Shown here piece after piece: positions 49,750 through 56,603 of a stretch of DNA of 56,603 nucleotides. The stretch lies in NCBI GenBank assembly GCA_944385965.1, contig CALWZG010000019.1, positions 1-56,603 on the forward strand, given 5' to 3'. The DNA is from an uncultured Anaerotruncus sp. Lineage in GTDB: Bacteria > Bacillota > Clostridia > Oscillospirales > Ruminococcaceae. Every line of letters starts with the position of its first letter. The stretch's first letter is position 1. A program made the translations under genes and the position numbers. Below the pieces are notes generated by a model. That model was given only the letters and a program-made list of their open reading frames with translations, ran no database searches and had not been told where the DNA came from.

Positions 49750-50379
49750 TTAATGATATCCCCCCCGGAGCGCCTTCTGCTGCTCCTGGGTCAGAGGACG
49801 TCCATGTCCTCCCAATAAAAGATGCAGCTTCGCCTCATCCTCAATTTCCTCGGTGAGATTCAAAGCGGCTTCCACCGTAGCGCCTACGGTGAGAATCCCA
49901 TGATTGGCCAGCATCACCGAATTGCGGCTCTGGATTACCTGCCCAACCTGATTGGCCAGCTCCACCGACCCCGCCATTGCGTAAGGCAGGATAGGCAGCC
50001 GGCCCACACGCACACAGTAACCAGGGGTATACACTGGAATGGCATAATCCGGGTCCGCGTCCAGAGAACAGGCGATGGCTACCGCATGGGTGCTGTGGAC
50101 ATGGACCACCACATTCACATCCCGACGCTGGTAGCAGGCCAGATGCATCCGCCATTCCTGGGAAGGCTTCCCTCCATCTTTGCAACGAAAGCATCCGTCA
50201 GAATGAAGAAAAACCAAGTCGTCCCCTTGCAGGGATTCCAGGCTGCGGCCAGAGGGGGTAATCAATATCTGGTCACCCCAGCGCATACTCACATTGCCGC
50301 CGGAACCGCTGACCAGCCCCTTGGCGTGAATCAGATGGCACAGGTCTAAAAAAGTGGAAGTGATAGAATCCAAACACAT
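49750..50379 (-). CDS. Class II aldolase (L-fuculose-phosphate aldolase family)
   Basis: A 209-residue class II (Zn) aldolase/epimerase-family protein. Marks are GLVSGSGGNVSMR, ITPSGRSL, PSQEWRMHLACY with the catalytic Glu, VVHVHSTHAVAIA with two zinc His residues, and LANHGILTVG with a third. FucA, RhaD-like, AraD (epimerase) and MtnB-type enzymes share this fold. With the kinase downstream, cleavage of a ketose 1-phosphate to DHAP and an aldehyde is the most likely role. GGAG lies 8 bases before the ATG. Confidence 0.9.
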   Translation of the reverse strand: MCLDSITSTFLDLCHLIHAKGLVSGSGGNVSMRWGDQILITPSGRSLESLQGDDLVFLHSDGCFRCKDGGKPSQEWRMHLACYQRRDVNVVVHVHSTHAVAIACSLDADPDYAIPVYTPGYCVRVGRLPILPYAMAGSVELANQVGQVIQSRNSVMLANHGILTVGATVEAALNLTEEIEDEAKLHLLLGGHGRPLTQEQQKALRGGYH

Positions 50380-50423
50380 GGTTATGACTCCTCAAATCTG
50401 AATGGTTTGGTTAAATTCGTTTA

Positions 50424-50446
50424 ATCAAAAATTTTTAGGTAAATTT
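50424..50446. repeat. 23-bp repeat with TTTAGGTAAA core, copy A (predicted operator)
   Basis: A 23-base element containing the pseudo-palindrome TTTAGGTAAA, 45 bases upstream of the minus-strand aldolase start. It matches 50654-50676 at 22 of 23 positions. Confidence 0.65.
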
Positions 50447-50653
50447 TAAATTCATAATAAAACATTTTTGGGGAAGATGCAAGGGACAAATTGCCTAAAT
50501 TAAATTAAAAAAAATGGATGGTTTGCTGGGTACCTTAAAATATAAGAACAGACAAGAATTTTAAGAAAAAGTGGCAAATTCAACAAAAAAATAAAGATTT
50601 ATTGTTTATAAAGATGCTTGTAAAAGGATTTCAGGGTGTGTTATCCTAAGTTC

Positions 50654-50676
50654 ATCAAAAATCTTTAGGTAAATTT
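50654..50676. repeat. 23-bp repeat with TTTAGGTAAA core, copy B (predicted operator)
   Basis: Second copy, ending 13 bases before the GntR start. The divergent region 50380-50689 has no gene. Both ends carry a copy, which suggests that GntR 3 controls itself and the aldolase/kinase operon. Confidence 0.65.
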
Positions 50677-50689
50677 GAGGTGACACTTT

Positions 50690-51484
50690 GTGATGGAGGA
50701 TGATATCACAACTCAAGCTGCTTCTTCTGATACAGGTACAGACAGCAATGATTTAAGACGGTTTATCAATACCTCTTTGGTGGATATGGTGGCTGACAGG
50801 ATTCGGTCCAATATCTACACAGGAAAATATGCCCCCGGAAAAAAAATGGTGGTTCGGGAGCTTTCTGAGGAATTTGGCGTGAGCCATACCCCCATTAAGG
50901 ACGCTTTGAACCGTTTGATTTCAGAGGGCTATGTGGAGGCCCTGCCCCGCCGCAGTATGGTGGTGCGCACCTTCACCAACTGTGATTTGATTGAGCGGCT
51001 TCAGGTACGCTTGATGTTTGAGATTTTCTGCGCGGATGAAATTATTGAGCAGGCCCGGAAGCACCCGGAAATCGCGGAGGAGCTGGAACAGGTTATCTGG
51101 CTGATGAAGGAATGTATCAGCGACCCGGAGCATCTCTCCTATGAGGGATGGGTTCAGAATGAGGCCCGCTTCCATCGGTGCTATATGCGGTACTGTGGGA
51201 ATCAGAAGGTGTTTGAGCTTTATACCGGGCTGGACACCAATAAGCTGACCTATTTCACCTACCTCAGCAGCAGCCATACACCGCTGAAGTTCAGCACCTT
51301 GGAAAGCAACCTGAAAGAGCATGAAATCATTCTGCGGGCGATCAAAAATTTGAATGCCCAACAGTTTATTGATGGGGTAATTTGCCATCTGGTGAGAGCT
51401 TGTGAGGATTACGCGGTGGATGAACCTACACGCTGTAAGATTACCCAGCTCAAACGGATGACAGAAAAATATCGTTCTCACTGA
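50690..51484 (+). CDS. GntR/FCD-family transcriptional regulator 3
   Basis: A 264-residue GntR regulator with an acidic 25-residue N-terminal extension, a winged helix (LVDMVADRIRSNIYTG, VRELSEEFGVSHTPIKDALNRLISEGYVEAL) and an FCD-like helical domain (VRLMFEIFCADEII, NEARFHRCYM, EHEIILRAI). It lies between the aldolase/kinase operon and the TRAP module and probably governs both. GTG 50690 or ATG 50693 may start it; GAGGTG lies 7 or 10 bases upstream. Confidence 0.9.
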   Translation: MMEDDITTQAASSDTGTDSNDLRRFINTSLVDMVADRIRSNIYTGKYAPGKKMVVRELSEEFGVSHTPIKDALNRLISEGYVEALPRRSMVVRTFTNCDLIERLQVRLMFEIFCADEIIEQARKHPEIAEELEQVIWLMKECISDPEHLSYEGWVQNEARFHRCYMRYCGNQKVFELYTGLDTNKLTYFTYLSSSHTPLKFSTLESNLKEHEIILRAIKNLNAQQFIDGVICHLVRACEDYAVDEPTRCKITQLKRMTEKYRSH

Positions 51485-51582
51485 ATGGACGAGACACAGA
51501 AACTTGTCTTGGAATGAATAAAAGCAGACCACACAGCGGCCATTCTTTTGGAGCCGACTGGAATTTGTTTCAAAGCCCGCAA

Positions 51583-51609
51583 GCGTAAAGGGTTTGATAC
51601 CCTTTACGC
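51583..51609. promoter_or_regulatory. Perfect 10-bp inverted repeat before dctP (module 3)
   Basis: GCGTAAAGGG (51583-51592) and CCCTTTACGC (51600-51609) with a 7-base spacer, 31 bases before the start codon. There is no U-tract. It may be an operator or a 5'-end hairpin. Confidence 0.5.
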
Positions 51610-51639
51610 AGGGTTAAAGATTAAGGAGGATTAAGAAAA

Positions 51640-52698
51640 ATGAGAAAGATTGTCGCCTTATTGTTGGCTGGTGTTATGACCGCAGGTTTAGCGGCTTGTG
51701 GCGGAGCTTCCAGCTCCAGTACCTCTGAAGGCGGCGCTGCCGCCAGCGGAGAGTCCGGTTCCACAGACACCCCCTCTGAGACTTATACAATGAACATAGG
51801 TTCGGCTATGTCTGCCACCAATCCCTCCACCATTGCCTTGCAGAGCTTTGAAAAAGCGGTTGAGGAGCGGACCAATGGAGGAATCCAGGTAGAAATTTAC
51901 ACCGATTCCGCTTTGGGCGGTGAGTCTGACCTGCTGGAGCAGGTGACAACCGGTACCGTGGAAGCCTGCATGCAGATGGGTGCCGCCAACTGGGACAGCA
52001 TGAACCCAGAGGTGAATGTGGCTCTGCTGCCCTTCCTGTTTGACAGCCTGGAGAGTGCCAGAGCGGCTTGGGGCGGAGAGTTCGGACAGGAGTTCGCTAC
52101 CCAGCTTTTGGAGCCAACCGGAGTGAAGGTGCTGTCCATCTGGGAATCCGGTTACCGGCACATGACCAACAACATCCGGCCTATTGTCAAGCCGGAGGAT
52201 ATGAAGGGCATCAAGTTCCGCACCAACGAGAACAGCATGAAGGTAGCCATGTTTGACGCTTTGGACGCTTCTGTTATCATCATGGCTCTGTCCGATGTTT
52301 ACACCAGCCTTCAGAATGGTACCATTGACGGTCAGGAGAACCCCTTGGCCAATATCTACACCTCCTCCTTCCAGGATGTGCAGAAGTACCTGTCTCTGAC
52401 CGGTCATATGTATGACGCCGCTCCTCTGGTGTGCAACGCTGACTGGTTCAATTCTCTGCCCGCCGATTATCAGACCATCCTGATGGAAGAAGCCGCCAAC
52501 GCCCGTGAGGTGGATTTGACCGAGAATGATGAGCAGAAATATCTGGACCTGCTCAAAGAGTCTGGGGAGATTGAGGTAAACGAGATAGATGTGGCCGCCT
52601 TCCAGGAGAAAATGCAGCCTGTTTGGCAGAACTATATCGACAGTTTTGAGAATGGTCAGTATTGGGTAGACCTGGCCACCTCCTTCAATGGGAAATAA
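51640..52698 (+). CDS. dctP: TRAP transporter solute-binding lipoprotein (module 3)
   Basis: A 352-residue lipoprotein with signal peptide, lipobox (LAAC) and Ser/Gly linker. The DctP domain carries LPFLFDSLESARAAW, the carboxylate-binding Arg in MKGIKFRTNENSM, and TIDGQENPLANIYTS, which is closer to the family consensus than the module 1 protein. It binds an anionic solute for the DctQM pair downstream. TTAAGGAGG precedes the ATG. Confidence 0.94.
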   Translation: MRKIVALLLAGVMTAGLAACGGASSSSTSEGGAAASGESGSTDTPSETYTMNIGSAMSATNPSTIALQSFEKAVEERTNGGIQVEIYTDSALGGESDLLEQVTTGTVEACMQMGAANWDSMNPEVNVALLPFLFDSLESARAAWGGEFGQEFATQLLEPTGVKVLSIWESGYRHMTNNIRPIVKPEDMKGIKFRTNENSMKVAMFDALDASVIIMALSDVYTSLQNGTIDGQENPLANIYTSSFQDVQKYLSLTGHMYDAAPLVCNADWFNSLPADYQTILMEEAANAREVDLTENDEQKYLDLLKESGEIEVNEIDVAAFQEKMQPVWQNYIDSFENGQYWVDLATSFNGK

Positions 52699-52727
52699 AA
52701 TTTAAACTTCTTCTGTGTAACCAATGG

Positions 52728-52784
52728 GGCGGCCATGGGTCCGTTGCTTGGACTTCATCAGTTTCGGTGCGGACCTTGGCCGCC
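52728..52784 (+). other. Long hairpin between dctP and dctQ (module 3)
   Basis: GGCGGCCATGGGTCCG pairs with CGGACCTTGGCCGCC over about 15 bp with one bulge. It lacks a U-tract, so it probably stabilises the dctP mRNA or limits read-through. Confidence 0.65.
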
Positions 52785-52815
52785 TGTGTTCATTCGTGAA
52801 AAGGGAGTGATTTGA

Positions 52816-53325
52816 TTGCTGTTAAAAGTCCTTGACGGTATCAAACTGCTGTTAAGAATTATCAGTTGCGTGATGATTTGCTGCCTGACCATTATCGTGA
52901 CCATGCAGGTGGTAAACCGTAACTTCTTTGACCACGCCTTCACTTGGGTGGAGGAGGTAGCCGGTATGGCGATGGTCTATGTGACCTTTTTGGGAGCGGC
53001 TATGGCCACCATCAACAACACCAATACCCGCATCGACTTTTTTATCCGCCTGCTGCCTTCCAAAGGAACCTACGCTTTTGAGATTTTGGGTGATTTAATC
53101 TGCATTGGATTCTTAGGAATGGTTTCCTATCTGTCCACCGGTTTGATGGAGAAAAATATGAAGATTTTCAGCCCCGCCCTCAAACTGCCTATGGCCATTA
53201 ACTATTTTGCCATTCTGCTGGGCTGTGTACTGATGATTGTGTTCTATCTGGTACGGCTTTGGTTGGACGCCCAGAAAATCGCGGGGAAAAACGTGGGGAT
53301 GATTGAGGAGGAATTGAACAAATGA
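52816..53325 (+). CDS. dctQ: TRAP transporter small permease (module 3)
   Basis: A 169-residue DctQ protein with four membrane helices and the family block VVNRNFFDHAFTWVEEVAG (R-N/x-F-x-W-x-E-E). The start is TTG 52816, with GGGAG 8 bases upstream. It overlaps dctM by 4 bases. Confidence 0.9.
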   Translation: MLLKVLDGIKLLLRIISCVMICCLTIIVTMQVVNRNFFDHAFTWVEEVAGMAMVYVTFLGAAMATINNTNTRIDFFIRLLPSKGTYAFEILGDLICIGFLGMVSYLSTGLMEKNMKIFSPALKLPMAINYFAILLGCVLMIVFYLVRLWLDAQKIAGKNVGMIEEELNK

Positions 53326-54611
53326 GTACAGGTTTGATTTGCTTGTTCGCCGTCCTAGCGGTTTGCCTTGTCATCGGTGTGCCAGTGGCCTTTTCCATTG
53401 GTATCAGCTGCATGACCCTTTTGATGATTAACGGAAACCCACCCTTGGAAATTGTCATTCAGCGTATGGCCAGCGGCGCCCGCTCCTTTAATATGCTGGC
53501 TATGCCTATGTTTATTTTCGCCGGAGCCTTGATGATTTATGGAAGTACGCCTCGACTAATGAGGTTCGCCAACATGCTTTTGCGCCGGGTTCCCGGAGGT
53601 TTGGGCGCCACCGCTATGGCCGCCTGCGGATTTTTTGGAGCGGTATCCGGTTCTGGTGTAGCCAGCGCCGCCGCCATCGGAAAAATCATTGGACCGGAAA
53701 TGCTGGAGCAGGGATACCCCAAAGGCTTGACCGCAGGCTTGATTGCTTCCGGCGGTACCATGGCCTGTATCATTCCGCCCAGCATTACCATGGTAGTTTA
53801 TGCCCAGTCTGCCAGCTGTTCTATCGGTGATATGTTCCTGGCGGGTGTTATCCCCGGATTGCTCACCATTTGCGCCTTGATTGGATTGAACTGCTTTTTC
53901 GCCATCCGCCGCAACAAAAAAGAGAAACGGGATGAGCATGTGTATACCGCTAAAGAGCGGATTCAGATTACTTTGGACGCCATCCTGCCCCTGCTGATGC
54001 CTGTGGCCATTCTGGGCGGCGTATTTTCTGGAATCTACACCGCTACTGAGGCGGCGGTTGTAGCTGTGGTTTACTCCTTTATTCTGGCCGCCTTTGTTTA
54101 CCGGGAGCTGACCTTCAAGGAGTTCTTCAAGGTAGCGGCGGAGAGTGTAACCACCACCGGCGTTATCATGCTGATTATCTCCTGCGCTACCCCCTTCGGC
54201 TGGATTATGTCTACCCAGAAGGTACCTCAGATGTTCGCTGAGTGGCTGCTCTCCATCACCAGCAGCAGCTTCCTGATTATCGCTTTCATTTTCATTCTGC
54301 TTCTGTTCCTGGGAACCTTTATGGAAACCATCTGCATCATTATTCTGGTCACCCCCATTTTGCTGCCCATTGCCACTACTTTGGGAATCGGGCCGGTTCA
54401 TTTCGGCGTGGCCATGCTGATGAACCTGATGGTTGGTTCTTTGACACCGCCTCTGTCTGTGAACCTGTTTACCTCCTGCCGTGTATTGGGTATGAAGGTG
54501 GATGAAGCCTTCCCGGATACCCTGTATGTAATTGCTACTGTCACCGTTATGGCGGCGCTGACTTTCGCTATTCCGGCTATGTCAGAATGTTTGCCAGCTC
54601 TTTTAGGATAA
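53322..54611 (+). CDS. dctM: TRAP transporter large permease (module 3)
   Basis: A 429-residue DctM protein with about twelve helices. Marks are MLAMPMFIFAGALMIYG, GFFGAVSGSGVASAAAIGKI, ASGGTMACIIPPSITMVVYAQ and GSLTPPLSVNLFTSCR. Together with DctQ it makes the Na+-driven carrier for the solute bound by DctP. A terminator follows directly. Confidence 0.95.
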   Translation: MSTGLICLFAVLAVCLVIGVPVAFSIGISCMTLLMINGNPPLEIVIQRMASGARSFNMLAMPMFIFAGALMIYGSTPRLMRFANMLLRRVPGGLGATAMAACGFFGAVSGSGVASAAAIGKIIGPEMLEQGYPKGLTAGLIASGGTMACIIPPSITMVVYAQSASCSIGDMFLAGVIPGLLTICALIGLNCFFAIRRNKKEKRDEHVYTAKERIQITLDAILPLLMPVAILGGVFSGIYTATEAAVVAVVYSFILAAFVYRELTFKEFFKVAAESVTTTGVIMLIISCATPFGWIMSTQKVPQMFAEWLLSITSSSFLIIAFIFILLLFLGTFMETICIIILVTPILLPIATTLGIGPVHFGVAMLMNLMVGSLTPPLSVNLFTSCRVLGMKVDEAFPDTLYVIATVTVMAALTFAIPAMSECLPALLG

Positions 54612-54623
54612 GGCTTTTATATG

Positions 54624-54662
54624 AAAACCCGGCTGTCCGCTGAGAGGACAGCCGGGTTTTTC
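54624..54662 (+). terminator. Terminator of TRAP module 3
   Basis: AAAACCCGGCTGTCC and GGACAGCCGGGTTTTT form a 15-bp stem with a GCTGAGA loop. Confidence 0.93.
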
Positions 54663-54809
54663 TTCTATACTACTATATAAATATAAAAAATGGCGGCCTT
54701 CCTCACGGAAAACTCTTCCTGGAAAACCCAGCTCCACCATGTTAAAATAGGGTTGTAAAACAAAAGGGAACAGTTTCTGTGAGTTTAAAAGTTTCGTGGA
54801 GGAATTTTT

Positions 54810-55535
54810 ATGAGCTTGACCCAGAAAAATCAACAGCCTTCAGCCTGTGCATCCATTCAGGAGCAGCTCAGGTCTCTCAGTGAGCCGGAATATAAAGTGT
54901 TTCAATGCGGTCTGATGCCTACTGTGGACCCAAATCGGGTCTTGGGGGTGCGGACCCCCGCTTTGAGAAAGCTGGCCAAATCCTTGAAAGGGTCCTCCCT
55001 GGCGGCGGAGTTTCTGGCCTGGCTGCCCCATGATTATTATGAGGAAAATAACCTTCATGGTCTGCTGATTTCAGAGCTGAGCCAATATGAAGAGACCGTT
55101 GAGGCGTTGGAAGCTTTTCTCCCTTGGGTGGACAACTGGGCTACCTGTGACCTGTTAAGCCCCAAAGCCTTTAAAAAGCTTCCGCCGGAGCTGCCGGCTC
55201 AGGTGCAGCGCTGGCTGGAGAGCAGCCATACCTATACCGTTCGGTTCGCCTTGGGAATCCTGCTGAAATTTTATCTGGATGAGGCTTTTCAGCCCCAATA
55301 TCTGGACTGGGCCTGTGAACTTCACAGCTCAGAATACTATATCAATATGATGGTTGCCTGGTATTTCGCCACCGCCCTGGCCAAACAGTATGAGACCACC
55401 CTGCCTTATCTTGAGAATCGGCGCCTTTCAAAGTGGGTCCACAATAAAACCATTCAGAAGGCGGTAGAGAGCTTCCGCATCACCCGAGAGCAGAAAGCTT
55501 TTCTCCGGTCCCTGCGCTGGAAGGATGAAAAATGA
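54810..55535 (+). CDS. AlkD-like DNA alkylation repair protein
   Basis: A 241-residue protein of HEAT-like helical repeats of the AlkD/AlkC family (DNA glycosylase for bulky or cationic alkylated bases). Family marks are GVRTPALRKLAK, DYYEENNLHGLLI, VDNWATCDLLSPKAF (the conserved Asp region) and YINMMVAWYFATAL. GGAGGAA precedes the ATG. It stands alone between two terminators. Confidence 0.9.
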   Translation: MSLTQKNQQPSACASIQEQLRSLSEPEYKVFQCGLMPTVDPNRVLGVRTPALRKLAKSLKGSSLAAEFLAWLPHDYYEENNLHGLLISELSQYEETVEALEAFLPWVDNWATCDLLSPKAFKKLPPELPAQVQRWLESSHTYTVRFALGILLKFYLDEAFQPQYLDWACELHSSEYYINMMVAWYFATALAKQYETTLPYLENRRLSKWVHNKTIQKAVESFRITREQKAFLRSLRWKDEK

Positions 55536-55593
55536 TGTTCCGGAAGCTGATAGCCGGAAAAATATATATAATATAGGAAGGATACATCTGTGA

Positions 55594-55622
55594 AAAAGGC
55601 CAGTCAAAAGACTGGCCTTTTA
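55594..55622. terminator. Bidirectional terminator after the AlkD-like gene
   Basis: AAAAGGCCAGTC and GACTGGCCTTTT form a 12-bp stem with an AAAA loop, between convergent genes. Confidence 0.93.
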
Positions 55623-55631
55623 TAAACCGGA

Positions 55632-56144
55632 TTAAAATGCAATATCCTGATAGCCGATTTCATCAACTTCCTCGTTCCGCAGACAGACCCCTATCCCGTT
55701 ATTATCCCAGTCCTCACCGCCCCAGGCTCTTGAGAACAGCAGGTAGATACAGCGCCCCTTTTTTACCTGGGTCATAACAAAATCCGATGGAATCAGGATG
55801 GTTTCCAAGGTAACGAATTTCAAGAGAGCTTCTTCTGTCTGAATTTCCGGCCACCAGGCGGCGAATTCTTCCTCATCGTCCGGACCCCAGGCAAAGCGTT
55901 CCTCCTCATTATAATAATCAATCAGCGCCTGGATCAGCTTTGGCTGAATCTGGGGCCAAGCCTTTATAAAACACTCAAAAGCGTCGTATCGCTGGGGGGT
56001 AATCTGGGTTCCATGGGTGTAAGCCAGAAGAAGCTCCACCAAACAGGGCTTTCCACCCCATTGGATGGTTTTGCTTCCCAATAGGTTGGAGTAACCCTCA
56101 TAAATCTTGTCTTCCCGCAGTTCACCGAATATCAAATCTGTCAT
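55632..56144 (-). CDS. DUF6985-like protein
   Basis: A 170-residue acidic, cytosolic protein starting MTDLIFGELREDKIYEGY. Strand-rich N-terminus, then the helix segment YDAFECFIKAWPQIQPKLIQALIDYYN and a Trp-rich region (WGPDDEEEFAAWW). It resembles the DUF6985/DUF2004 group, some members of which are listed as immunity-like proteins, but no toxin gene is adjacent. GGGGGAAC lies before the ATG. Function unknown. Confidence 0.65.
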   Translation of the reverse strand: MTDLIFGELREDKIYEGYSNLLGSKTIQWGGKPCLVELLLAYTHGTQITPQRYDAFECFIKAWPQIQPKLIQALIDYYNEEERFAWGPDDEEEFAAWWPEIQTEEALLKFVTLETILIPSDFVMTQVKKGRCIYLLFSRAWGGEDWDNNGIGVCLRNEEVDEIGYQDIAF

Positions 56145-56190
56145 GTCTGTTCCCCCTGTCCATTATAAATGTGAATGGGTATATGAAAAA

Positions 56191-56215
56191 ATCCCGATCT
56201 TTCGATCGGGATTTT
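56191..56215 (-). terminator. Terminator of tRNA-Arg
   Basis: ATCCCGATC and GATCGGGAT form a 9-bp stem around a short T-rich loop, just downstream of the minus-strand tRNA, with an A-run on the plus strand giving the U-tract. Confidence 0.88.
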
Positions 56216-56290
56216 TGGTACGCCTGATTGGAATCGAACCAACGCACCCGGCTCCGGAGGCCGGTGCTCTATCCACTGAGCTACAGGCGC
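56216..56290 (-). tRNA. tRNA-Arg (anticodon CCG)
   Basis: On the minus strand the acceptor GCGCCTG pairs with CAGGCGT (one G-U), with discriminator A and an encoded CCA. The anticodon arm is CCGGC-CTCCGGA-GCCGG, giving anticodon CCG for arginine CGG codons. The D arm (GCTCAGTGGATAGAGC) and T arm (GGTTCGATTCC) are canonical. Confidence 0.95.
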
Positions 56291-56328
56291 GAACAGAAAA
56301 ACAAACACTTGAAAAATCAAGCAAAATA

Positions 56329-56356
56329 AGTATATCACATTTTAGGAAAAAAGCAA
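56329..56356 (-). promoter_or_regulatory. Promoter of tRNA-Arg
   Basis: On the minus strand, TTGCTT (56351-56356) and TATACT (56329-56334) have a 16-base spacer. Confidence 0.7.
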
Positions 56357-56603
56357 GTTATTTTTTAAAAATAATTTTGATAAAGAAAAGCAAAATAAAA
56401 TCCACAAAAAGAAAGCCCTTGTAAAGAAGGGAAAAAGACTTACAAAAATTCTGTATATTTTAAAAAGAAAAAGAAATCCTATTTATACAGAAGGCTTTAA
56501 ATAGAGTTTTTCAGAAAAAACTTTTCCACAATTTAAAAAGGGCACAGCTAGAAAAAGCCTATTTAAAAGGATTTCTTTGTTGAAAATCCGTTTAAAAGAA
56601 AAA
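56357..56603. other. AT-rich end of the window, no gene seen
   Basis: About 75% A+T with long A-runs. I see no open frame with a ribosome site, no RNA fold and no clear repeat. A small AAGCCCTTG / AAGGG hairpin near 56414-56431 is too weak to call. Confidence 0.6.

Noticed and set aside
55632..56144. Toxin-immunity pair at the DUF6985-like gene
   Set aside because: No polymorphic toxin or secretion-linked gene is adjacent; the gene stands alone between terminators.
1..56603. CRISPR arrays, insertion sequences or transposases
   Set aside because: I saw no spaced direct repeats of the right kind, no transposase motifs and no flanking inverted repeats.

Overview
The window looks like a chromosomal segment of an anaerobic Gram-positive Clostridia bacterium, most likely a gut Oscillospirales-type organism. 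The reasons are the strong AGGAGG-type ribosome sites, lipoproteins with classic lipoboxes, TTGACA/TATAAT promoters, many FCD-type GntR regulators, TRAP and TTT transporters, and a moderately high GC content with AT-rich intergenic regions. No rRNA is present, so the genus cannot be named.

Layout. (1) 1-541: the end of an XRE-type regulator and a minus-strand tRNA-Pro. (2) 695-12684: a compact, unbroken plus-strand phage-like cluster. It has small and large terminase, portal, prohead protease, major capsid, connector genes, a contractile sheath, tube, hub, baseplate wedge genes and a tail-fibre-like protein. It has no gene long enough to be a normal tape measure, and no integrase, replication or lysis gene. 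(3) 12807-17448: housekeeping and envelope genes, namely a MATE transporter, ribosomal protein S20, a small membrane protein, a lipoprotein, a PAP2 phosphatase and a PAS-GGDEF diguanylate cyclase. (4) 17497-24390: a strong promoter, a long structured RNA ending in a terminator, and then a six-gene polyamine operon (speD, arginine-type decarboxylase, speE, speB, carboxyspermidine dehydrogenase, carboxyspermidine decarboxylase). (5) 24509-54611: about 30 kb of catabolic genes, interrupted by a response regulator and a phosphohexomutase. There are three L-fucose-isomerase-fold enzymes, two TRAP transporters, one TTT transporter, three GntR regulators, RpiB-like, DeoC-like and Fsa-like enzymes, a LarA-like racemase, a carboxylesterase, a mutarotase, an FGGY kinase and a class II aldolase. 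(6) 54810-56603: an AlkD-like protein, a DUF6985-like protein and tRNA-Arg.

How they may work together. The polyamine operon can take arginine to agmatine, putrescine and spermidine by the decarboxylated-SAM route, and it also encodes the carboxyspermidine route. The catabolic region appears built of modules, each with its own uptake system and GntR regulator. The first (27058-36014) pairs a TRAP importer with two isomerases, RpiB-like, DeoC-like and Fsa-like enzymes but no kinase. The RpiB-like and DeoC-like proteins have lost residues that normally bind phosphate, which suggests an acidic, non-standard substrate. The second (40623-46211) pairs a nickel-pincer racemase homologue with a TTT importer. 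Three copies of an ATTGTATACAAT-like palindrome lie before its promoters. The third (48172-54611) pairs a kinase and class II aldolase with a TRAP importer, and a near-identical 23-bp repeat sits before each of two divergent genes.

The observations most worth following up are the structured RNA ahead of speD, the tape-measure-less contractile particle cluster, and the kinase-less isomerase/aldolase module.
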